Shown here one piece after another: positions 36,013 to 45,257 of a stretch of DNA of 64,000 bases; positions within the stretch are counted from its first letter, which is position 1, and the number at the start of each line of letters is the position of its first letter. The DNA is from Gigaspora margarita (taxonomy: Eukaryota; Glomeromycota; Glomeromycetes; Diversisporales; Gigasporaceae), in contig WTPW01000578.1 of the NCBI GenBank assembly GCA_009809945.1, positions 186,636 through 250,635 of the forward strand, read 5' to 3'. The notes beneath the pieces were generated by a model that was given only the letters and a program-made list of their open reading frames with translations, was not told the origin of the DNA and searched no databases. The translations under genes and the position numbers were made by a program.

Positions 36013-37322
36013 CAGTGGGGGGACATATTATTATAGACACTTTTGGAGGAGCCATCGCTCAAAATTGGGTAAGTAAGTGCATCACGAAATTTATGTCACG
36101 TGACCAGCCGATCTCACAGTACAACATATTAAAATTTCACGCAGTTTCGTTAGATTGTGCCAAAGTTATGCAAGAGGTAGTAAAAGTAGCATTTTTGGGT
36201 TTGTACGAAAATCGATTTTTGGAATTTTTTGAAATTTTTTTTTTAAAAAAAAAAATTCACAAAAAATTGATTTTTTTCTCAAATCGGTTCAAATTTCACT
36301 CAAATGTAGCATAACACCCAGGTCACGTTACATGGTATAAAAAAAGTATATCCGTATGACCGATCAGCATAAATGTGCATCTTAATTTTTTTTACTACAA
36401 AAAATGGGCATGAAGAAAGATTTAACAGAAAATTAGCGAGGAGCTATAATTTATGGACACCAAAGAGGTGATTTACTTCGTACAATTGCAGCTGCAACTG
36501 GGTTGTTGTAAAAGTTCTGTGGGGAACGTCAAAAAGCAGTACAGTGAGTTGGACACAAAAATGCAAAAAAAAGAACTGGTCGACCAAAAATTTTAACACC
36601 TTCAGATCTTGAAAACCTTAAAGACTTAGTTACAAATGGCAATTACAATCTCAGCCTTACAAAAATGACAAGCCTACATAATTGTTAAAGTGAAAAAAAA
36701 TTTCTGAGAGAACCATGTGCCATTCATTGCACAGTTTGGGCTTGTCCTCATCGCCAAAAAAGCCTCTTATCATGGCTGAGGATATGGTAAAAAGGTATAA
36801 TTGGGTGCTTGAACATCAGTATTGGTCTGTCTGGCACTTTAAACGTGTGTTGTGGTCAGATTAGATCTATGTATGTCTTTTATTGGGTTCTCCTGGCCAT
36901 GTATGGTGCGAACCAAATGAAAAATAAGAAATTGATTGCATTGGTAGTAGCGTAAAAAATCATAGTATGAAACAACATCAGAACTTTGTTGTAAACTGGT
37001 TACCAGTGTCCCAATCAGGTTGATGCTTGTATATTAGCAGATGGCGGACCCAGCAAATATTAGAATATAGTTTGTTTTTTTTTTATAATAAAAAAAAGGA
37101 AAAGTAAAAATGTAAAATTTTGACTTTCATACAAATAAAAAAATTGAATTTTTGGAATTTTTTGAATAATTTGCATATAATCTAACGAAACTGTGTGAAA
37201 TTTTAGTATGTTGTACCGTGAGATCAGCTGGTCACGTGATATAAATTTCGTGCTGCACTTACTTACCCGATTTTGATCGATGGCTCCTCCAAAAGTGTCC
37301 ATAATAATATGTCCCCCCACTG
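36013..37322. mobile_element. Tc1/mariner-type element (1,310 bp)
   Basis: CAGTGGGGGGACATATTATT at the left is mirrored exactly at the right, and TA flanks it at 36,011-12 and 37,323-24. The inverted repeats extend about 170 bp with few differences (both contain GGAGGAGCCATCG and TCACGTGACCAGC). The open frames at 35,988 (+) and 37,060 (-) are translations of these repeats. A decayed transposase lies between them. Confidence 0.85.
36400..37050 (+). pseudogene. Decayed Tc1-type transposase
   Basis: Broken frames on the plus strand give LTEN.RGAIIYG, a spacer and LRTIAAATG, matching the N-terminal helix-turn-helix layout of Tc1 transposases. Then come KKRTGRPKILTP (the GRPxxLT hook between the two DNA-binding halves) and, further on, remnants with W and DGG words. 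Several stops and frameshifts are present and the catalytic DDE region cannot be read continuously. The product is certainly inactive. Confidence 0.6.
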
Positions 37323-37689
37323 TATGTAGAATTAAAAAAAGCTATTAAACATTAAATTGATTATGTTGATGCAAAGATATTTTCATTTAAAAATTTAGGG
37401 CTAATTATTATATGTAAAATGCATGAATGTTATGATCATGTGATTTCCAGATATAGAGGTTTATCAGTCACAAAAAAAATATGGATGATCTACATCAGTG
37501 ACACTCTTTATGCACTGAAAGTTTTAAGGCATTACTAAATAACTCTGGGAAGTTACTGGGATCAGATACTTATGGCGAGCATTGTAAGTACTATAATTTA
37601 AACAAACAGGAAAATTTATAAAAGTTTAAGATTTTGTAGCATAAATTATAAAATATTTCTTAAAAACCATATTATAATTAGCTGTAATT

Positions 37690-38290
37690 TAGAGTATAGC
37701 TACTTAGGGAAGTTGTTAAGTTGTCATTTCCAAACAACAGATCTAGTGTTCAAATTTTACTGAGACACTTTGAAAAAATAAACCTGCTCCAGTAACAGCT
37801 TCTCATTAATTGGTTGGGAATTACCTGTAACCTTGGTTACACTATCTCAAATAGGAACTTTTGGGCATAGATGTGTGCTATCATATAGACAAATCTAAAA
37901 AACAGAGAAACAGAAACCTGTTTGGCAAGTAGTTCCAAGTCAGAATGTAGCAAAGATCTTTGATAGCACTACCAAAACTGGAATATCAGTAACTGGAGCT
38001 AGAAAATCAGATGACAAGACCCATGGGAAGGGACTACTAGCCTGGTTTCTAGAATCATAACAGAAGAAAAAGACCTGTACCAAGAAAGTAGGTCCCAAGA
38101 GAAGAAAGAACCACAGTAACACTTAATGGTAGATGAATTGACCCTTCTAGACTAACTGGTTTGGAAGTTTGAATGTGCCAGGAAAGAACCAGAAGAAAGG
38201 TAGAGGTGTGGTACCATGGTCAGAACAAAACTTACAAGAACAGAAGTAGGTAATGGTAGAAGAGGGCTAGTGCTCTAAGCCCAAGTATAA
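37690..38290 (+). mobile_element. SINE-like retroposon, 5' two-thirds
   Basis: The head has TAGCTACTTAGGG and CTAGTGTTCAAATTTTACTG (B-box-like). The body runs parallel to 12,640-13,060 through TTTGGCAAG..TTCCAAGT, CTACCAAA.CTGGAATATCAG, ACCCTTCT..GACTAACT and AACAGAAGTAGGTAAT. No A tail is seen, so the 3' part is missing or replaced. Confidence 0.65.
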
Positions 38291-38385
38291 TCCTCCTGAT
38301 GAGTATCCGGCTTTCTAGCAATTTAGAGCAAAATAAGATACCTATCAGTTTAATCGATTGGCTTACTGGTAGATCGATTTATATC

Positions 38386-38461
38386 CTAAATATTTCTGAT
38401 TGGTCTCCAATTTCCGCCAAATATCTGTTTGAAATCAGAGACCAATCGGAGACATTTAGGC
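38386..38461. repeat. Imperfect hairpin
   Basis: CCTAAATATTTCTGATTGGT and CTCC are mirrored by GGAGACATTTAGG with GACCAATC. The arms are about 30 bp with one interrupted segment. Function is unknown. Confidence 0.5.
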
Positions 38462-38639
38462 TTTATCTGTCAGTAAACTTTCATTTGCTTGTTGTATTGA
38501 TATTGGAGTCATATCAGGTATTGATTGTTGTCCAGTATAGTTTCAATCGACCTGTGTAAATAAGCAGCAATATGCGAAAAATCTCATAATCTACTTAAAG
38601 CATACCAAATTCTAAGATTGAAATATCAAGTATTACATT

Positions 38640-41100
38640 TGAAGCCTAAAAGTTTTGCGATTTTTCTAAATTCAACAAAGATGAATCTTTGCAAATGTCG
38701 AAATCAGAATATGAAGAAAACATTGAAATAAATCCTAAATCAAATACATAATGGCAAGAAAATATCAAAATATTTCCTATCACCAAATGATAAATTTGAA
38801 GCGACATAGACCAAAGATGACAAATAAATTTGAGGATGGCTGCTTGAATATTCACACAAGTCTTTCGAAATTAATTTTTTAATAAATTTAAAATTGGATG
38901 AATTAAGTGCAATTTCAAATATTGAACTTGTCGCAATACAATATTGCCATGAAATTGGTACATTAAATAATTGCAATTTTGAAGATTTCAAATAAAATTT
39001 CAAGGAATCAATGGTTGAAGTTTACTAATATAATTTTAAGTAGTGCAAGCAAAGATAAAGATATTATAAAATGTGGTATAAATGATAAAAAAAAAGAAAA
39101 AAAGAAATTGCTTCTCGATATTTGTAGGTTATTGACACAATAGAATTTAGATAGAATATTTTTGAAAAACCATATCAATTAGATATAACACGTTTTTGGG
39201 AGTAAAAAAAGAATGGTATTGCATTTTAATAAAAATTTTATACTATTTGCAGTACATTTAGGAGAATATAATTACATTTATTTGACTGAAAATTTGATGC
39301 TTTTGACAACATTTGCAAAATAAGCGTTTATAAAATCTAGGCACCTTTCTGCAAACAGTCAATATTGGTTTAGCCAATAGTTCAATTATTTTGTAATTGT
39401 TATGCATATATCTTAAAATAATTGAGATATTTCATAATTTAAAAATAATTCCAAAAATCTTTATATCTTAATCCTAAATTAATGCCAAAAAAATTTTGTA
39501 AATATACGTAGTATTAAACATCAATAGTTGCTAATTATGATTATATAGCTTATTTCTATAGCATAAATTAATTAATAGGCAGTTAAAGAAAATTTATAAT
39601 GGTTAAAATTCATTTCACCTGATGAAAGTAAAAGATTACTTTCATTATTTGTACATAATGATCTTAAAATAAGAGACCCTCAACAAGTAGTTGATGATAA
39701 AACCATTTCAAATCTGTGTGATTTACTTTTAAATGAACTTTTACAAATTCAGATATGCGAAAAGAAGATTTAAAAATTATTAATAGATGAAAATTTATAT
39801 TTTGTATATATATAATATGGAAGTTTATGGATTCAAAAGGTTTCTAAAAACAGAAAAACTAAATAATTATATCGAAATAAAATTTCTACCTACCAAATCT
39901 CAAATGAGATCCTGCAAAACATATATATAAATATATGACAGATCAGAATATATCAGAACATTAGTGAAGTAGGAAGTAAGCAAAGAAAAAGTAACAACCC
40001 ATTTTTGAAAAAAAATTATTTGAGCAAATGGGAATTCATAGATCATGTAAATCAAGAATGGGTTTAATTATAGGCCTAAAAAGATGACAAACCTTTTGTC
40101 AAATCTAGAGAAATAAAACTTTATGGGTTTGATTATCGCATAATGAAGATTTATTAATGATTGCAACTTCTGATTATTTATATGGGCAGAATACTGGCAG
40201 AATATATAGATTAGATTATGTATAAGGATCTGAATTTATGCAAGAGTATAAAAAAAATTCATGACAACTACTGAATTCGATTTTTTTGATTATAATAATG
40301 AAAAATATATACAGAAGAGATAGGTATATTTTAAAGAACTACTTGACGATTATATTGAAGATTACATATTAAAGAAATTATATAGGCAAGAACTTCTAAT
40401 TAAAAACTATTCAATAGCAGAGAAATTATTAGTAAAAATTCAAGAGATAGATGATAATTTTTTTAGCAAAGATTCTGCGTTAGATATTTTTATCAATTTT
40501 TTCAAGTTTTTGAAAGAATCTTTATCACATACTTTATTTATTCATTTAACAAGTATTTTGGGTAGAATTTATCACATGGCTAGATGCAGAGAAAAGAGAC
40601 AAAATCAACATTTTTAAAAATTTTTTTGAGACTTAATAAAAATTAACCCAGAAACATTTTTCACTTAAGAAAGAAATGCTGTTGCATTACTGAATATTAA
40701 GGGATGTTTTTAAAGTGTATTTATATGACTTAATATAGATACTAATATAAAAATCAAGTTTTGCAACTTATTTTTCTGATAATTAGTCCCTTTTCTCAGC
40801 ACCTAACCCAACCCACGCCTAACCCACATCCTAAACCTTTACCTAACCTTAATTTAACCAGAAGATTTAAATTCAACTTAATTCCTGTTTCCACTTATAA
40901 CTAAAGATGGGACTAAAGTAATGTTCCAAGAGGAAGATAATAATTTTTTTTAGCAAAGATTAAGTCGCTAGATATTTTTGCCTTGTTATTATAGATTTAA
41001 CTCAATTTTTTTCATGTTTTTTAAAAGAGTTTTTATCATGTGCTTTATTTATTCATTTAACTAGTATTTTAGGGTTGAATTTATCATATGAAACCTATAA
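38640..41100 (+). pseudogene. Decayed multi-segment coding region, family unknown
   Basis: Protein-like segments on the plus strand change frame and carry stops. One starts near 38,655 (KFNKDESLQMSKSEYEENIE). One is near 38,850-39,000 (SHKSFEINFLINLKLDELSA). A longer one at about 39,600-39,770 includes SPDESKRLLSLFVHNDLKIR. The longest runs about 40,335-40,615, with ELLDDYIEDYILKKLYRQEL and KDSALDIFINFFKFLKESLS. The last segment is duplicated in a more decayed form at about 40,935-41,095. I do not recognise the family. The pattern of charged helical stretches broken by stops is what a dead gene looks like. Confidence 0.4.
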
Positions 41101-41289
41101 CCTAACCTTAATTTTATAAATGAAATACTGCATACTTATACTTAAATAAAGATTGCGTGATCTCTCCTGTTCTAGTTTGCTCTAGTTATTTGGGAATACA
41201 GTAGATATTTAATTTGTTTATTTGTTCAATTTTATTTATTATTAAGTTACAATGACTACATTTTAGATGATACGTATATGCGTTAATAA

Positions 41290-41636
41290 TAGAGATGGGG
41301 CTCATGCTCATCTCATGATTTCTCAATCATGCGCATTCATGCGCATTCATCCGCATGATTCGGAATCATGCGCATTTTATCCCATCTAAATTTCATATAA
41401 GCAAATTAAATTATATATAATTTAGGCCAGAGAGTATAATGCCGGGTGGAATTAAGAAATAGGAAAGTAAATGTTTCAAGAAAATGAAGGAGAGAAGGTT
41501 CAGGGCAAAAATTTGAGCAATGTACTGATAATTTCCGAAGGGAAAATACAAAGTCAAAAATTATTTCGTGCGTTATCATGCGTATTAATACGCTTCATGC
41601 GCATGTTTTTATAAAATCGCATTTTTTCCATCTCTA
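41290..41636. mobile_element. Non-autonomous hAT element with CATGCGCAT repeats
   Basis: The left end is TAGAGATGGGGCTC and the right end read backwards is TAGAGATGGAAAAA. ATCATGCGCATT / GCGCATGA words crowd both ends. The flanks GTTAATAA and GTAATAAC are similar but shifted, so the duplication is not clean. Confidence 0.65.
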
Positions 41637-41720
41637 GTAATAACAAATTCGTAATACAATATTCATTATAATTTTGTTGTATTATTCTAAATTCTTTAAC
41701 CTATTCTAATTTATTACATA

Positions 41721-42602
41721 TTATTGTATTATTATCATACTTGGATTGTTTGATTTTACAGTAAACCAAAGTTTGTTATTGCTAAGATCCAAAAAACTCA
41801 GTGTGGTGTTTTGGTCAAGTGCATCTGATAATGCTGATCGCTTAAAAAAACTAGTTATAAAATTATTTGATCCAAGATTATTATCAGAAAGATTCAAAGA
41901 AGTCAACGTGGAGTTTTTGCAAAGAGCATTTATTAATGCTTTTCCTCCTTCAGATCCAAGCTCATTATTTTTAATATTCAAATCTTTCAACGTAGTGTTC
42001 TTACAAAGTGCATATGCTAATGCTTTTCCTCCTTCTGATCCAAGTCTATTAAATTGAAGATCCAAAGAAGTCAATGTGATGTTTTTGCAAAGTGCATTAG
42101 CTAATGCTTTTCCTCCTTCTGGTCCAATTTTATTAGACCGAAGATTCAAAATTTTCAGTGTGGTGTTCTTGCAAAGTGCACCTGCTATTGCTATGACCAC
42201 TGGTGTACCAAGTTCATTATGTTTAAGTTTTAATGAAGTCAGTGCAGTGTTATTGCAAAGTGCATCTGCTAATGCTTTTCCTCCTAACCTAAGTTCATTA
42301 CATTCTAGATTCAAATCTTTCAACGTAGTGTTCTTGCAAAGAGCATTTGCTAATGCCTTTCCTTCTTTTAATCCAAGTTTATTAGATTCAAGATCCAAGG
42401 AAGTCAGCGTGGAGTTCATGTAAAGTGCTTTTGTTAATTCGTTTATTTTTTCTGTTCCACATTTATCAAAAGAAAGCTTCCAGGTTGAAGCGCTTGCTTG
42501 ATCTTCAGGATTATGCTGACTGTTTTTGAGAATTTTTTCATAAAATTCTAAAGCTTTAAAAAATTTGCCTTGATTAAAATATTTATTTGCTTTCTTTCTC
42601 AT
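41721..42602 (-). CDS. TPR-like plus leucine-rich-repeat protein (NLRC3/ribonuclease-inhibitor type)
   Basis: A 293-residue frame starts at the first ATG after an AG acceptor-like site (TTATAG at about 42,616). The coding frame may extend upstream by a few codons (YLEE) into an exon boundary. Residues 1-35 (ANKYFNQGKFFKALEFYEKI) look like one TPR helix pair. Residues 64-285 hold about eight 28-residue repeats of the form TLTSLDLxxNxLGxEGGKAL followed by ANALCKN, the ribonuclease-inhibitor-type LRR seen in NLRC3-like proteins. Such repeats form a curved protein-binding surface. The gene lies 65 bp downstream of the kinase on the same strand. With the MITE at 42,658-42,792 removed, the kinase frame runs towards this exon, so the two may be one kinase-TPR-LRR gene broken by the insertion. 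Ligand and partners cannot be inferred. Confidence 0.82.
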   Translation of the reverse strand: MRKKANKYFNQGKFFKALEFYEKILKNSQHNPEDQASASTWKLSFDKCGTEKINELTKALYMNSTLTSLDLESNKLGLKEGKALANALCKNTTLKDLNLECNELRLGGKALADALCNNTALTSLKLKHNELGTPVVIAIAGALCKNTTLKILNLRSNKIGPEGGKALANALCKNITLTSLDLQFNRLGSEGGKALAYALCKNTTLKDLNIKNNELGSEGGKALINALCKNSTLTSLNLSDNNLGSNNFITSFFKRSALSDALDQNTTLSFLDLSNNKLWFTVKSNNPSMIIIQ

Positions 42603-42657
42603 CTCCTCTAGGTACTATAATCCTGCGCTAAATTATTTGAACCTATTATATTAGGTA

Positions 42658-42792
42658 CCGTGTGGTTCAAAAATAAGCACTCTTTTCTTGCTTGTTATTC
42701 TGGCTGAAATCGTTATAATGCAGGCCAAAATCGGAATAGTGTGTGACAGGGGCGCTTATTTTCTGTAGGTGCTTATTTTCGGAATTATATGG
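42658..42792. mobile_element. MITE of the AAAATAAGC family inserted in the kinase 3' end
   Basis: It is flanked by TA on both sides. The ends read CCGTGTGGTTCAAAAATAAG on the left and CCATATAATTCCGAAAATAA on the right (inverted), followed by GCAC in both. Related to 18,352-18,667 and 62,463-62,780. It supplies the last ~42 codons and the stop codon of the kinase frame. Confidence 0.75.
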
Positions 42793-44082
42793 TAAATATG
42801 ATGTCGTAATTTTAAGTGAATTTACGGGTTTATTATCCTGCACTGAAATATTTGAATTTGTTGTATCAGGTAAATAAAGTGGAGATGATGTTGTAATTTC
42901 AAGTGGATCTATGTATGCTTTTATATTATTTTTGTGACTTGAGAAAGCTCCGTAATTTTGAGTTGATGTTTCAGTTTGATCGAAAAGACTCAAAGTTTCG
43001 ATAGAGATAAGTTGTTTTAAAGTATTGATAATTAATTTCGTTTCTGGACTATTATCAGGATCGTTATCCCAACATTTTTTGTAAAGCTCAATATATTGAG
43101 ATGGTGTGCCTTCTATAGGATCTTCTCTATTTCCTTGAATTACGTGGAAGCAGAGTGTCATCATTGACTCAAAGTCTTGGAATGGTGGTCTTCCGCTTGA
43201 AATTTCCCAAAGAATTATACCAAAGCTATAGACGTCAGATTTCTTATTACGTTTGTATTTGGGATTGATAAAGCATTTGGGATCGATATACGCCGGCATA
43301 CCATGAACAACTGAATTTGAAGTCATTGACATTTCATTCAATTGTTTTGATAATCCAAAATCTGCAATCTTTAGTTGTTTTTGATGAATTAATATATTCT
43401 TCGAATGCTAAATTATTAAAGTGTTCGTTAGCCACTAATAAATATAAAATTGGATTAATCATTTAATAATTACAAGGTCTCTATGAATAATATCATTATC
43501 GTGTAAGAATAAAAGTCCGAGTGCAATTTCTTTAGCAAAATTTAGTTTTTCATTCCATTGTAATTTTGTGAAATTTGCATTTAGGTAATCTCTCAAATTT
43601 CCGTCATTAGCGTACTGTAAAACCATATTATAATATCCATCGCTATCTATTTATTTGCATTAAATAATTTAATATAAATATTAATTGATATTCTCAAAAT
43701 TATAAACTGCTTGTCTACCTTTCGTAATTCCGTAGAATCTAATAATATTTTGATCAACTTTTCGTAATAGCTTAAGCTTTTATTTACAATTATAAAAGTT
43801 TTAATATTATAGCAGGAAGTAACTCAAGTCATAATGATATAAAAGCATAAATACCTCATTAATAAAGTCATTAATAAGTTTTTCATTTAAATCAGTATTG
43901 AATTTAAGACTTTTAAGAGCAACGATTAATTCGTAGTCTTTCCATTCGTATTTAAAAACTTTACCGAAACCTCCGGAACCAATCTCTGTAGGGTTTGCAA
44001 ATTTACTATATTCAAGATAATTAATATATGCCATTCTACTGTTGTTTTTGCCATGATTCTTGTAAGTAGTATGTATGTACAC
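42667..44082 (-). CDS. Protein kinase (tyrosine-kinase-like fold), C-terminal tail provided by a MITE
   Basis: Four exons join in frame: 44,082-43,855, 43,776-43,719, 43,646-43,474 and 43,407-42,667 (400 codons including the stop), with GT-AG introns of 66-78 bp. The start may be the ATG at 44,034. Visible kinase motifs are the glycine loop GSGGFGKV (35-42), the ATP-anchoring lysine in VALKSLKF (57), ELKLLRKVDQNII (helix C), HRDLHSKN with catalytic aspartate 152, DFG (169-171) and SDVYSFGIILWE. All residues needed for activity are present. The sequence style (MVLQYANDGNLRDYL, HSKNILIH) matches the very large kinase families of arbuscular mycorrhizal fungi. After the kinase domain there is a low-complexity tail, and from about residue 355 the frame reads through an inserted MITE to a stop. 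Before the insertion the tail would probably have continued towards the LRR exon. Substrates are unknown. Confidence 0.87.
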
Positions 44083-44109
44083 ACGTACGTACGGTATCGA
44101 GGAATTTCA

Positions 44110-44474
44110 TATATAAGTTATATGTATTTACGTGTTACGTGGCACAAAAATTAATTACACCAGTAAAACGACTCACTTAAACTCTGAAACGTTGATTTGC
44201 CAAAATTGCTGTTTTTGTTTGATTGTATTAATGGTTTACCAACTATTTTGAGCGAAAAAATGGCTAAAAATTTGTAAAATTTACATAATAGAATCGACAT
44301 TGATTAAATAGTGAAAAGCAAAACTTTAAGAAAATATTATACAGAGTATTATTTTTCTTTTTCATAGTAAACAAGGGTCGTATAACAGTTGTTATACGCC
44401 AAATAAGCTCAATTAAACTCATGTGATTTACTTGTTATTTGACAAATTTTTAAAATCCCCGATATAGAAATTTG
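44110..44474. other. Intergenic stretch upstream of the kinase
   Basis: No gene is seen. It presumably contains the kinase promoter, but no defined element can be named. Confidence 0.35.
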
Positions 44475-45180
44475 GGGCACGACATTACTACGCGTCAAGT
44501 TCTTTAAAATTCCACTTAACGGGTCACAACATACTAGATCTTCGAGTTTTTTAAATTTCTACTTAACGGGCACGACATTACTAGATCTTTGAGTTCTCTA
44601 AAATTCTACTGTATCTAACGGGCACAAGTTTACTAAAAACTTTAGAGTGTTTTTTTAAAATTCTATTTAACAGGGCATGACATTGTTAGATCGAGTTCAA
44701 TAAAATTCTATTTAACGGGATACAGTATTACTAGATCTTTGAGGACTTAAAATTTCTGCTCAATGAGGCACGACATTACTTGACCTTAAGTTCTTTAAAA
44801 TTCTACTTAATTGAATATGACATTACTAGATCTTCGGGTTTCTTTAAAATTCTGCTAAAATGTGGTATGGCATTACTGGATCTTCAGGTTTCTTTAAAAT
44901 TCTACTTAATGGATCATGACAATATTAAATTTTCAGAGTTTTTTAAATTTCTATTTAATAGGGCACGAACTATTAGATTTTTGAGTTTCTTTAAAATTCT
45001 ATCTAACGGGGCACGACACTATTAGATCTTTGGGTTCTTTAAATTCTATTTAACAGGGCATGATACTATTCGATCTTTTGGTTTCTCCAAATTTCTATTT
45101 AACTGGGCACTAACAATTAGATTTTTGGGTTTTATTAAATTTTATTTAATAAAGCACAACATTAAGAATTCAATATATAT
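44475..45180. repeat. Tandem array of ~48-bp units, about 14 copies
   Basis: The units follow GGGCACGACATTACTAGATC, TTTGAGTTTCTTTAAAATTC and TATTTAAC, with 10-25 percent divergence between units and length variation from 44 to 53 bp. The array lies between the 3' end of the recombinase gene and the kinase. The 81-codon open frame within it is only the repeat translated. Confidence 0.9.
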
Positions 45181-45257
45181 AAAAGATAAGTATCAAGATT
45201 ACATAGTTATTTGCATTCAATAAAATTTACAATAAGTAATTATTCTTTGCTTTTAGA

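Larger units (their letters stand above)
35581..37385. repeat. Three tandem palindromic units, the third split by a Tc1 element
   Basis: Units at 35,581-35,702 and 35,761-35,880, and halves at 35,952-36,012 and 37,323-37,385, share the layout TTTTGACAATAATATGATCA, TTTAAAGGCTTTTTTGAATTC, a centre such as TACATGCATGTA, and then the inverse. Spacing is about 180 bp. In the third unit the Tc1/mariner element sits at the TA in the centre. Confidence 0.75.

Noticed and set aside
35988..37320. Open frames of 108 (+) and 86 (-) codons as genes
   Set aside because: They are the two inverted terminal repeats of the Tc1-type element translated on opposite strands.
41746..42423. Plus-strand open frames of 103 and 115 codons
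   Set aside because: Antisense shadows of the leucine-rich repeats. Their internal repetition is inherited from the real gene.
44780..45025. 81-codon open frame
   Set aside because: Entirely composed of the 48-bp tandem repeat.
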